Shown in pieces: positions 23,854 through 35,428 of a DNA stretch of 64,000 nucleotides; the stretch's first letter is position 1, and each line of letters opens with the position of its first letter. Made by a program: the position numbers and the translations under genes. The stretch is from Sistotremastrum niveocremeum HHB9708 (taxonomy: Eukaryota; Basidiomycota; Agaricomycetes; Sistotremastrales; Sistotremastraceae): NCBI GenBank assembly GCA_001630475.1, contig KV419452.1, forward strand, positions 65,403-129,402, in the 5' to 3' direction. The notes under the pieces are model-generated. The model saw only the letters and a list, made by a program, of their open reading frames with translations, did no database searches and was not told the origin of the DNA.

Positions 23854-25295
23854 TTAACGACGGGCTATCTTGATTTTTCTTTGCTTAGCAAGCTGGGCGA
23901 GAGACTCGCGAGTATAATCACAAGCGAATTTTGCTTTAGATTGTGTTTGAATGATCAAGTCCGTGAGGTTCGGGAGTTGAGAGGGATCAAAGAGAGCATG
24001 AATTGGCGGATTGATGTTCCCCCCGACCTTCAGACGCTGCACCCAAGAAAAGGCTGCAAAGACGACATCGATCAACTGGTCGACGTCTGGCAGAGTCAAA
24101 AATGCGGGATCCGGCTCTGACCATTCGGATGATGTGATGCCACTCTCGACGATAAGGGTGATTGGGTGAGAGTCGAGATGATCCGCAAGAGCGTGGACGA
24201 TATCGATGACGAGAGGTAAGAGAGTGATTTGCTGTTTCGCCAAGTGTCTCCAATTAGTCTCGTACTGGTATCCCGGCATCTCCACAACAAATCGATTGCA
24301 GTAAATTCCTAGATACAAAGAGTCGACGCCTTCCGCATTGATCCGAGGTAGGGTTGGGAAGAGAGACGATAGAAAAGCCCCATCGACGAGAGCTTGAACG
24401 ACTTTCTCCTTGATAGTAAGTTGATTAAGGTTGGGGAGGTGGATATTGGAGATGATGTAGCAGACTCGGTGCGCGTCGAAGTTCGCGATGCATAGGAATG
24501 TGCAAGCCGTAAGAACCAGGGGAGCTAAAAGGTCGGGAGGCAACACTTGCAAATCCCAGCGCTTAACTCCATTCAAGCGAAGAATTTCGAGTTGTTCTGT
24601 CATCGTGCCGAGCATGCCCAACAACCCTTTGAAGTTGTGGTGGCTAGCTCTGAGGGTTAGGACGCGTAGGGATGGGAATGACTGTAGCTCGAATGGGAGG
24701 TTGGCATGGATCCGTGCTTGCTGGAGGTTCGGCGCGTTGTAGTCCAGGAGTCGTCGGATCCCCGCATTTTCACGATCAGTTTCGTCGAGATGTAGAGCGA
24801 GAGAATGGAGGCGTGGCGCAGGTGTGTCGGCGATGGTGTCGGCAATATCTCGACCGGCGCGACCAAGTGGTATATCCAGCTGGAGAGAGACTATTCGATC
24901 CATGTTTGATAAGAAAAACGAGATCCACCGCTCCACTTCCTCCGTCCGCTTACGATTACTCGGTATACGCGTCTTCAAGAAGATGGTCAAGTCTTGATAT
25001 TCACAGCGGCGAACGAATTCTTCAACGGCTTCGCGGGGCCAAAGGAGGTGTATGATGGACCACAGATCTTGATGTCTATCCGAAAGAGAGAGCGCCCTGA
25101 ACCGTCGATTTCTGCAAAACACGTCAATCAATCAACGTTCAAACGAGCGGGCTACCTAGTGAGGACGAACATCTGTGATAAAGCCAGTGTGTTCTTGAGC
25201 AAGTCTTTAGACGAGGCTTCGACTCGGGATGGGTCGGTTTCGTATTCTACCACAATCATTTCGTGTATCTCAAGCGGAAGATGGTTGAATGGCAT
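23854..25295 (-). CDS. F-box-like / leucine-rich protein
   Basis: Two exons on the minus strand. Exon 1 begins MPFNHLPLEIHEMI, the Leu-Pro-x-Glu-Ile pattern of an F-box N-terminus; an in-frame ATG also lies at 25343. A short intron (about 25107-25160) joins LALSQMFVLTR to NRRFRALSLS. The rest (about 420 residues) alternates hydrophobic and polar stretches typical of the degenerate leucine-rich repeats in Agaricomycete F-box proteins, for example PSLRVLTLRASHHNFKGLL and QLEILRLNGVK. Such proteins normally bring substrates to SCF ubiquitin ligases; this family is hugely expanded in mushrooms and the substrate cannot be guessed. The 3' end is complete (stop at 23854). Class moderately certain, function inferred from the F-box only. 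Confidence 0.7.
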
Positions 25296-25343
25296 GGTCG
25301 ATAGCTGCTGCGTAGTGGTTCCAAGAAAGATGTTGAAGTTCAA

Positions 25344-26548
25344 CTTCGGCTCATGCCGCCATCCTTATCCTCTGCTAGGATCACGTGCGGCACGTGCGGT
25401 TGAGTCTCTCGTTCGCAGCCCCAGGCCGGCGTGGGCATCCAGAGCGCATGCTATCTTGTGCTTAGGCTATGCTTTTTATCTGCTCAATATGCTATACATG
25501 AGATATCTATCGATGGAGCAATCCAAGAAAAAGACTCTACGAACCCCTGCATGTGTCTTGTGCCACCGGCGCCGTCGCTGCTACTCGACCATCGATGGAA
25601 AAATTCACTGGAAGTTGGTGGTGGATATTCAAACGATTTCTGGTGAAGATGAAATGGCTAGGTGAATATTGTAGCTTGAATTTTCAAGATCGATAGTGAG
25701 TTTCTTCGAAGTTCGCCTTCTGAGCTCCGTTCATATAATCCTCAACGTTCTCAACAGCCTCAGGGAAAGGCTCTACGGCAACCCGAAGTATGAAGTACTA
25801 TTGTCAACAGAGGGCCTGCTGGCGTGGATTCAAACAATAGTGTCCCGAATCAAGCCTTCGCATATCTTGACGCTCAACACCCATGATCCAATCATCACAT
25901 ACAGCACAATCGCAAAAGATCGAAAGATTTCCGTTCCTATACTATACTGCGCTATCTGGACTATCATTCCCGATGTACAACAACCCAAGACCCTACCGTC
26001 TAGAAGCCTCAGCGCTCAACTCGCCTGCGGCCGCTCAGGCTGATATGATAAGATCTTCGAATCGTCTTCTAAATGTTACCACTGGTGCCATCGCCACGTT
26101 TCTTCCGCAAGTCTCATTCTATCTGGACTACGACACGCAGTACCTTGTGACATTGATATTGGGCAACTTGCGATCGCACCGCCGCAACACATGTTCCCTG
26201 TCTCAGCAAGGTGTGCTAACACCTCGCTCGCAGCACTCGTTCGGATTGGATCAACTCAACCAAATGCTTTATACTATACCAAGAAACCCTTGAGCCAGAC
26301 TCATGACTGCGGTAAAGCGGAAATGAACTGCGATCTTCCTCGATCTCCTGATCTCATGATCCCTCTCGTTGTACCAATACCATGCGCGATTTGATTCCGG
26401 TTTCGGGGCAGGGTACGGGGTACTCATATCGTACTATCGCTCTCGAATCCGGACGATCAGATCTTTGTCAAAACCGTATAAAGCCTATACCCTAAGTCTC
26501 TTCACCTCCCATCTCTTCACAAACCTTCATCCTCTCACCGACATCGAA
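25344..26548. other. Gene-free region
   Basis: Short frames on the plus strand (25431-25646, 25696-26043, 25883-26293) overlap one another in different frames and show no family motif. Probably intergenic; the last 100 bases serve the small glycine-rich gene that follows. Confidence 0.35.
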
Positions 26549-27171
26549 ATGCCAATCAGCTTCGCAGGAGCCAAACTCAGTACGTCCTCCTTGATATCCT
26601 TGATCTCGGCAATCGGAAGAACTGATCGGTGGGTTCCAGAGGCAGGAAATGGAGGGAATGGATGGACGGGAGGAAGAGGGGGGAATATAGGATCGAACAG
26701 TTCGGGACATGTTCGTCAGAACTTCTCTCATGCGCAAGTCGGTACGTCGTCCACTCTTCCCGTCCTTTCCAACGTCAGAATGCTGATTTGATTTGATTGA
26801 ATGATATGATAGACGCAGGCCACGGAGGATCAGGATCAGGCTGGGGCGCAGGAGGTGAAGGTGGCCATCTCGCCTCGGGGAATAAAGGAAAATTGGATAT
26901 CAATTTCGACGATGCGACAGCTAGTACGTCCCCTCCATCTTTTCCCCTTCCCTTCCCCTTCCTCCTTCTCTCCCTTTCCCATCCGTCCATCCTCCTCGCT
27001 TCGCCTCCCTCCCTCCTTACGAGCTTCTATGCGTCATGGTCATTATATGGAATGAAGTGATACTGATGCTGTTGGTAATGTTTAGATGCCGGTACCGGTG
27101 GGAATGGTGGAAGATGGGGTGGGAGAGGTGGGAATGCGGGGAATATTGGTGAGGGGAATGAAGAGCATTGA
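26549..27171 (+). CDS. Small glycine-rich protein built of repeated exon modules
   Basis: Four exons (26549-26579, 26646-26741, 26813-26923, 27086-27171) encode about 107 residues. After MPISFAGAKL, each later exon carries one Gly/Asn/Trp-rich module: GGNGWTGGRGGN, GGSGSGWGAGGEGGH and GGNGGRWGGRGGN. The donor sites are GTACGT in all three introns. Introns are all in phase 1 and the two inner exons are 96 and 111 bp, multiples of three, so they could be duplicated or skipped without a frame change. There is no signal peptide or known domain. The function is unknown. I judge it a real gene because independent splice sites join open frames of the same odd composition. Confidence 0.6.
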
Positions 27172-28059
27172 TATTAGTACCAGTATTGATGAGATGTGGT
27201 TCGTGCCAACTTTGTGGTACTTTAGGCGCGCACTCTAGGAAAGGAATTTTCTTGGGTTTTCTAAGCTGGGTTTTGGATGTACGTTTATGATGAAAGAAGA
27301 ATCGGTTGTAATACACGATAAACTTGGATTATTTCTCTCATCTAAGAAATCAAACCTGTTTGATGAACGAAATTCGACGAACAGAAAGGCCGGGAAATTG
27401 GAAGATGCAACCATAGATAGCGCTATTGTATGGTACGCTCCGCGAGCCGGGTGGTTGGGGTCCGTCCAAGGTGGAGTTCAATAGATCGTTGTCCCTACTG
27501 TCACGTTTGCCTTGAATCGTCAAAACATGACAGATTTAAAATATTTTGAGCCCCATACCTTTATCACAGGCGCTAGGCTTTGTGCGTCTCGTCCTTGTGA
27601 ATTGTGATTTGTCGATTGATTATCTGTCTATAGCGCGAAGCAAATGCTTCAAGTACTGCACACTTTCCTTGTATACAGCGCTCGTCGCGGTCGTGTGGAA
27701 TAGAATCAGCTAATGTGGCTCGACTACGATACTACGTACTTCATTTTCACTTTCATGTTGTTTTCTTTGACTGACTGATAGCTACATGGCTCAAAACTAA
27801 AGTTACTCGTATCGCATCTATAACTATTGCTATAACTAAACTAAAGGATATCGATGTAAGTTTACGTTTCGTATTTACTCGACCACAACCACGATATCGT
27901 ACACCACACCCATTACCACTTCCCAAAACACACGACCAAGAAAATCAGTCCGAAGAGCACAAGAAATTCGAATCGCATCTATACTTCATCCTCTCCCTCT
28001 CGGGCCTCAGGCCTCACGCTCTAGAGGATCTCACCGAGCCTGAGCGTCGAGAGCGTCGT
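27172..28059. other. Gene-free region between convergent genes
   Basis: Holds the 3' flanks of the glycine-rich gene and of the ammonia-lyase gene, which point toward each other. No coding potential is seen. Confidence 0.4.
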
Positions 28060-30873
28060 TCACTGAAACAAACTAGCCACGACATCCCTCATCTTCCCAT
28101 CCCTAATAGCCTAAACACCCAACTCAGCCAACCTCTCCCCAGAAAGAAAGAAAGAAAAGGTTACATACCTCGTATATCAAACTTACATCGCCCCCAATAC
28201 TACTCTCTCCGAACTCGCCCTCGCCCTCTCCACCAGCAAGCCCATCATCCCCACTGGCATCCCCAGTCAACCCGTCAAGCGCGCCGGTAGTGCTGCTATG
28301 AGCACCCTCGAACCTCTCATAATTCCTAATTCCATGCATCTTAACACCCAACTCCCTCCTAACGAACGAATAGATGCCTTTCGTGTGACCCAGCATATCA
28401 TCTGCTGGTGCTTCGCCCTTTTCGCCGGAAAGGTATGAGAGACGGAGTGTTTGGAGTGTCGATGAGAGGCGGGAGGAGGTACGTGATTGGAATTGTTTGA
28501 TTGAGGAGAGCCAATTTGGTGTTGATGGTGTTGATGGCGACGCGGGAGACGAAGGGAGCGAAAGTGACGAAGAATTTGCGGATGCGGATGAGGGAGCAGA
28601 TGAGGTGGTTGTGAAGTCGGTGGTCGGGGGAAGAGGAGAAGGAGGGAGTGATGCAAAGAAGTCAATAAGAACACTCGACGTCCCACTCATCGCACACTCC
28701 ATCTGACCCACTGCATCCATCCCCATCAACCCCTCCAAGCTCTTCTCAAACGCTCTCACTACCCCCTTCGCTAATTTCCCTACATCCTCTACATCCAACT
28801 CCGGGAATGCGCGAGTGAGTTCTTCAGAGATAATAGTAGAAGAGAGTGGATGAAATTCGGCTTGGAGAGTCCGGATGTCGAGAGCTTGACAGAGGAGGTA
28901 GAGGTATGAGGCTGATAACATTGTGAGAATGTCGATTGCGCTTATCGTCGCTCTTGCAGAGATCAGCGCTAACGAACTAAATGCCATCATCCCATCAATT
29001 CTCCATTAAAACCTTCAAAAAAGGGGAGAAGACGCACTTGACAGCCTGATTATGCATCTCCGCACTCTGCACATGCGTACTAACAGGCCCCGCAAGCCAC
29101 CCAAGCTCAGCAACGTAAGCCGCACAAGCAATATCGAGCCCCTTTCCATGATAGTTGATTGAGGGGTCGGTGGAAGCGAGGTTTGGTGGAAGACCTCGGT
29201 TCATTGAAGGGTTTTGGAGTTCGGTGGATTGGGCGAAGAGGAGTTTGCCGGTTGCGTGTAGGGATAGACGGGTTTTTTCCATTGCGTTTGTTACGGCCTG
29301 TTTTGTAAAAAAAAGGGTTAGGAAATGGGGAGGGAGGGAGGGGGATGGGAGAGGGGGGAGGGAGACGGACCATTGCTTGGAAGTTCCCGCCGTGGTGGAT
29401 GTGTCCTGATTCAGCGTCGATGAGCGGGTTGTCCGTTGCTAATTTATTCCGTATTCCGTCAGCTGAGGAATAAAGTTGGAAGGAAGGAAGAGGGCGTACT
29501 GGAATTACATTCCAAAGTAACCGTATCCCAAGCACTCAACACATCCTCCACCTGCGGACCCAACCACTGCGGCGCCGTCCTCAGGGGATACCGATCCTGC
29601 CTCAACTCACCTTCATCCTCACTTATCTTCTTCTCCTTCCCTCCTTCATCCAACACCGCAATCTCACTACTCGCAAATTTACTCCCTTCCAACAACCGCC
29701 TTATATTTCCCGCAACCTCCACTTGTCCAGGATGAGGACGTGAAGCATGGATGAAGGAATCGTGAGAGTCTACGGAGCCGAGGAGAGCTTCGGTCCCTAG
29801 AGCAGTGAGGATTTGAGAGAGGAGGATGAGGTGCGTGGATTGGTGTAAAGCTAGTGCTGCGAGGGATGCGGAGAATGCGGTTCCGTTTAGGAGGCCTAGA
29901 TGTTCTTTTGGGAGGAGGGGGAGGGGTGCTATTGAAGCTTGCTTGAGAGCGAGGGGGGAGGGGAGGATTGTACTTTGCGAGGGGGTGGGGGTTGTGTAGG
30001 CTTTGATGTGGGGATTTCCAATTAGTGTGCCTGCTATATACGACAACGGGCTTAAATCTATTCATTTAATCAGAATTATTAGAATTATTGGTATCTGATA
30101 AGATTGCGAAGGAAAGGGCTGACCTCCTGAAGCGCTGATAGACGATCGAAGCGGGACGAGCGGTGTAACGTGCTCTGAGAGGAGAGAAGACATTCTTTCA
30201 AGCAATTCCCAGCGGATGCCGGAGTGGCCTCGGATGAGAGAGTTGATGCGGACGAGAATGGCAGCTCGGACCCAGGAAGGCGGCATTGAGAGACTGTTCA
30301 GTGGGTCCAGGAGCGGGAGCGGCTTTCCCTCAGACTTGTTTGCATCTTCGTTAGTTGAGGAGGGCAGGACACCGGCTTGTTGATGTTGGAGGAGAGCATG
30401 GCCGAGTGAGAGATGGTCTTTCGTTCTCGTGTCCGCTATTCGTCGAAAATGACAGTGAAAAAGAATGAGTATGAGCCATATTTTCGCAAAAGAAGGACTG
30501 ACCACTTCCTCCGAATCCAGTGCTAATGCCATATATACTATTCCCCTTTGCCAATTTCCTGACTAAAAGTTCTCTCGACGCGTCGACTTTTGCGCGGACT
30601 AAATCTGAAGTGTCGAGGATGACTTGGGCGTCATGTTGAGCTACGGCTGCGATTTGTGTGATGGAGAGTGTGTGGCCGTTGAGGATGACGGGTTGGGCTC
30701 TGTACAATGGGGGGTGTTAGCAAGTGGAGGTGAAGGTCGCGTCGGAAGACTTGCTTGAGATTGTGGATGTTGGCTGTTTCTTGAAGGAATTTGCCGAGAA
30801 GAGGGGAAGATGAGTTAGAGACATGGCCGTTGACATTGCCATTGACGACGACAGGAGAGTTGTCTTGAGACAT
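28060..30873 (-). CDS. PAL: Phenylalanine/tyrosine ammonia-lyase
   Basis: Removes ammonia from L-phenylalanine (and often L-tyrosine in fungi) to give cinnamate or coumarate; a cytosolic homotetramer of the MIO lyase family. Splicing on the minus strand gives [15 protein letters not shown] with the catalytic Tyr, [13 protein letters not shown] with the His-Gln pair usual in fungal PAL/TAL, and [16 protein letters not shown], whose Ala-Ser-Gly forms the MIO cofactor across an intron. Further on come [11 protein letters not shown], the MIO-pocket region [14 protein letters not shown] and [15 protein letters not shown] Ser/Pro-rich insert (about 28470-28660) lies in the C-terminal shielding domain. 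The last exon gives [16 protein letters not shown] and a stop at 28060. The first intron (30700-30754) seems to use a GC donor (GCAAGT). The start is MSQDNSPVV at 30873; an in-frame ATG lies at 30936. Confidence 0.92.
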
Positions 30874-30936
30874 TGTCTTTGAGTTGTTGGAATTGCGAAG
30901 AGAAGGCGAACGACGCGGTTCGTGGATGATCACCAT

Positions 30937-32052
30937 GTCTTTGACTTTGACTTTATTCTTCTCTGGTTCTGGAGGAGTACGAGTACCGAGTAACGTACTA
31001 TGGTACGAGCTATGGTACGGTACGATGGAGACTACTCTAGTACTTATAACAGAAAATGAAGACTAGAAATAGCGGACGGATCTCGTAGTGCCCCATTTCT
31101 GCTCAGGAGTTGGACAGATCCGTACCGTTCGTGTGGAGTGGAGAGGTCGATGCATATGTCCTCGGAGATCGCATTAGCAGTGGGAGTCGCCGTGTATTCT
31201 CGGGTTGCATGTGCTCTGTAGTGAAATGGGGTCGTCAGTGTTCTTGCCGTACATGTGCTCGCTTTCGAAAGTTGCGGCCACTAGCCGTAATCGATGACGA
31301 TGGGAAAGAGAAGGCTTCTTCATTTCCGGCGACTCACCTCCCATCCGCACTCTATACACTAGCACTAGAATATATGCACTAGAATATCAGAGAAAGAAAT
31401 CACGAATGCAAAGAGGCAACTGACCAGAACGTAAAGGGACGATGATAAGCCTGGCCCAAGACCAGCCAATCCAACTCTTCCACTTATCTCCTTCTCTTCT
31501 TTCCACTAGTCCCTCGACTCGCCTTCGTTATCCTATCGCTATCATAGCCGCCCTCGAGGCTCAGAATCTCAGATAGAGATTGACGCTTCCGAACAAAAGG
31601 GGTACGGACAGACAGGGTTCAGGAACATCACTTTTTGCCTAAGAGTAGCGTATGAGTCAGTCCATATGGTCATCCGAAATGTAATACTGATGACACTTTT
31701 CGTGAAGAAGAGTTCACCCACCCATACCCATACCATAGCGTTCCTCGTGTTCCCATAGAGTCGCATTGTCAAGTTACCGGTCCTAGTCCATATCGTACCA
31801 TATCTCCTCAGGCTGTCGAGAAGCAACTTGAAAGCGCAGCATTTCACACTACAGAGCCGCCCCAGTAAGAACAGTATAGTATAGTCGCATCCATGTCGGG
31901 TCTAAGACTAGAAGTAGCACGATGCCATGTCATCCACTGGCATGTCATCCGCGACCGTGACACCAGCGAGCGAAATGGACGATCGGACTTTGAATTGAAA
32001 ACTTCCTAAACCATTCCCTAACAAGCTTCCTCACCCTCCTCCCTAAAACACA
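30937..32052. other. Divergent promoter region between PAL and FCF1
   Basis: About 1.1 kb shared by two divergently transcribed genes. It is rich in TACGAG/GTACGGTAC motifs near 30975-31030. No convincing gene is present; open frames are short and have antisense counterparts. Confidence 0.4.
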
Positions 32053-33448
32053 ATGGTACGTGTACACCCAATCTTCGCGGATAGTATGATGGAATGCTAA
32101 GACGGATGCGGATAGGGAAAAGCGAAGAAAACGCGGAAATTCGCAGCTGTGAAACGGATGCTCAAGCCCACCGACGCACGACTGTACGTCCCCTCCCGCA
32201 GGCTTTCCGCAGGGAAGCCGTTGTTAAGTATTGATGTTGATGCTAATGGGTGTGTAGGAAAGAAGTACAGGAGAAGGAAAAGAAGAAAGATGAGATCGAG
32301 AAAGAAAAAGCAGTCCGCAGAATGTGCGTCTCCCCCTTCCGTCTTAACCAAACCTTTTCTCTCCTACGTTCTCATCACCTTGAATTCTCGATTCTCGTTG
32401 CACTCGAATGCTCATCCCCTCCTCATTCTCACTACACCTACACCCAAATGCTCACTTGGTTCGCAGACCTCAAATGGCTTCCTCCCTCTTCCTAGCACAC
32501 AACGAAGCCCTCGCCCCACCCTACCGCGTCCTCATCGATACGAATTTCATAAATTTCTCATTGCAGAATAAGTTGGAGTTGGTGAGTGGGATGATGGATT
32601 GTCTTTATGCCAAGTGTATGTTCCTTCTCCCTTTCTCTTTTTTCTTCCCTCCTTTCCTTTGCTCCTTTTTTCCTTGGGCCCTCGCTCGTCTTTTGCGTTT
32701 TTGCGTTTTTTTTTGCGTTCGTGTATTTTGGAGGGTTGGGGGGTTGTGAGTTTGCGATTTGCGATTCGACGGTTTGACGGTTTGACGGTGTCTGTGTGGG
32801 GAGTTGAGTCAGGCCAGGATTTCTTCTTTATCTTGAGGCATGCTGCCTTTCCTCATTTTCTTCTCGAGTCCATTCACTCCGCTCTCCGCGTTACCTTTTA
32901 AAACAAGATGAAGACTCAGACTGACCATTCCCATTCTACCATCTAGGTATCCCGTGCGTAACGGATTGTGTCATGGCTGAATTGGAGAAATTGGGTCATC
33001 GGTATCGGATTGCACTTCGGTATGTCCTCATTTCCATTCACCAATCTTTTTCTAATCTATTTTTCTCCTCCGTGTCCTCCTACCTTCCTCTCGTCGTTGT
33101 CTTTCATCCCACATTTCACCATTCCACCCACTCCGCTCCCCTTCCCCCTCCATATCACCCCACATCCGCATCCCCCATTCCCTCTATCCATCGCTCACCT
33201 CGTTCGCTCAACTCGAATAAAGTGTCGCCCGCGACCCCCGCTTCGAACGCCTCCCTTGCTCCCACCCTGGTACATACGCAGACGACTGCCTCGTCCAAAG
33301 AGTCCAAGCTCACAGATGTTACATCGTCGCTACATGCGATCGAGAACTGAGGAGGAGGATAAGAAAAGTGCCGGGTGTGCCGTTGATGTATATTGTTAGG
33401 AGACGGTATGCGGTTGAGAGGTTGCCTGATCAGGGGGCGCCTAGTTAG
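32053..33448 (+). CDS. FCF1: rRNA-processing protein FCF1/UTP24 (PIN nuclease)
   Basis: Nucleolar endonuclease of the SSU processome that cuts pre-rRNA around the 5' end of 18S rRNA. Six exons (32053-32055, 32116-32183, 32258-32323, 32467-32615, 32947-33019, 33223-33448) encode about 194 residues, as expected for this family (about 190-200). The first exon is the ATG alone. Then come [18 protein letters not shown] (the basic N-terminus), a Lys/Glu-rich helix and [11 protein letters not shown] with the first PIN-domain Asp. Next are [21 protein letters not shown] with the conserved acidic residue, and [12 protein letters not shown] with the paired Asp of the active site. [17 protein letters not shown] and PGVPLMYI close the domain. 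All catalytic acidic residues appear intact, so it should be functional. Confidence 0.96.
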
Positions 33449-35198
33449 TCTGTCGTTCTTTCGTGGAGGGGACGAGGATGGTAGAGGAGGTGAGGAGATG
33501 AATTGGGATTGAGATTGAAAATGAGCGAGAGCTCTGCACTTGTATGTTTATTGTCTTTCATTTACCATCGTCGATATCGCTTTGTATTTTTCACCATGCA
33601 CATACGCACACACATAATACGACCGGCGTCTAGCAGGGACCAAGAAATCCGCGACTGATTTCAAGGCTGAAGAAACCTCGTCTCACTGAGGAAAGATGAT
33701 TCTCCCAACCTGATCTCAGGGTTGGATACATCAGATTCCGATTGTCTTCTCGTCGAAGATATATATATCAACTTCCAAATTGAGCAACATGGCCATGTCT
33801 ACCATGGCCAGTACAAGCAGTCGAGGCCTACTAGTACGTATATGAGGGCTCTAGATCTGTACTAGGCTCTACTTGGGAATGGCATCATGCCATAGGTAGT
33901 GTCAATGGGCATGGAAGATGATCCGATCTTCTCTTCAAGAGCTCGTTTCGACTTCGATTACAGTCTTCTACGTCCGAGTCTTCTCCAGTATTCCCTCCTG
34001 CCTTTTTCTATCGCTTCTCTCTATCTGACGAGTGTGAGATTATTAGTGAGATTTTAAGCAGTGAAGACTCTGAGAAGAAGATGTTTCCAATTACAAGTGG
34101 TTGGAAGACAGCATCTTATCTTATCTGTCCTGACTATGTATCCCACTGCATTCCACGAGTACTAGTACTTGAACAGCGCGTATTACCGTGCGCCGAGTGT
34201 TCGGATCGCAAAAAATACCGAATAAAAGTGGAGCAGAAATTTGCCACTAAAGAAATGGGTCCCCGCTCTCTTCTATCTATCTTGACTCCTGATCGACATC
34301 AGCTGAGCCACAGTTATCGGAAGGTTTACACCGGGAGTGATACGTCAGCAAGCCGTGATACAGCACGAGAGATTGACGGAGTTGAGGCTTCGAAGCGTTG
34401 GCGATCAAAGCCCGGCTGTGCTCCCACACCCAGCCTGAGGCTGCCTCCTGAAAGGGAAGGGGAATCTCTTTTTTATTTATTTCTACCTTTCCATCCTGGA
34501 TAATCCTACTTGAAGCTATTCCTATGCCCCCTGCGGAGTACTCGATGGACTTTCGGTCATATTTCGTACCAACTTGACCAGGTACAAATAGCCGAATCGC
34601 CACTGGGAATTTCCGGCACCTGCCGCGCCTCGAGAAGGAGCTGAGTCTGAGCTGAGATGTAACTGAGCGTACCTCAGCTGGAATTGTGATAAGCGGATTG
34701 CGTCCGTAACTTCTCTGAGAGAGAACTGTGAGGTTTGAGACACGGCAATTATCTATGTTGAGCTTTATATGACAAGACCGCTTGGCAAGACTCGAGTCAT
34801 TCGACTCGGAGCCTGGATTCTGTAAGTGGTCGCATATTTTGACGAAGTCTATGACTTACTACTACTTTTAGCATGAAGATAGGCTACTGACGGTAGCGTA
34901 TCAAAATCTCAATGCGGCAGGGAGATCTTACCCACTGCAATCATCAACAGCGAGAGCCTTAACTTATCGTCGCGTGATCATTGAATCGTGCAGGAATCAG
35001 CTCAGCTCGAACTCCGGCTCGAACTCAGCTCTCTTGATGGATAGCTCTCAGAAGATCATCCTCAGGTAGACATACGAGAGCATTGATAGAAGTCTTGATC
35101 TACTGGCAGTGTCTGAGCCTCTTTGCTCATATCTATGGCACATAAATGCGCTCGAGCACCAAAGAAGACGGAGAGACACCAGCGAGATACCCGGTCCC
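33449..35198. other. Gene-free region
   Basis: FCF1 3' flank followed by about 1.5 kb with short frames only (34081-34503 + and 34277-34603 - overlap each other). No family motif is seen. Confidence 0.35.
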
Positions 35199-35428
35199 TA
35201 GTGTTCCAAGGTCCAGTTGCCGTGACCGGTGGCAACCGGCAGTCGCGACTGGACCGTGACCGGACCGCAGTTGCCGGTTGCCTAGGTTCTTGGAAAATCA
35301 GGCAACCGGCAACCGCAGTCATGACCGGTCGTGACCGTGGTCGCAACCGAGGACCCTTAAGGGTACCCAACCAGGGTACCCAGAGGGTATTTTGGGTCTC
35401 AAATGGGTGTTTTGAGTGACATATCTGG

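Noticed and set aside
26775-27060. Frames on both strands inside the glycine-rich gene
   Set aside because: They read through introns of the four-exon model, which explains the sequence better.
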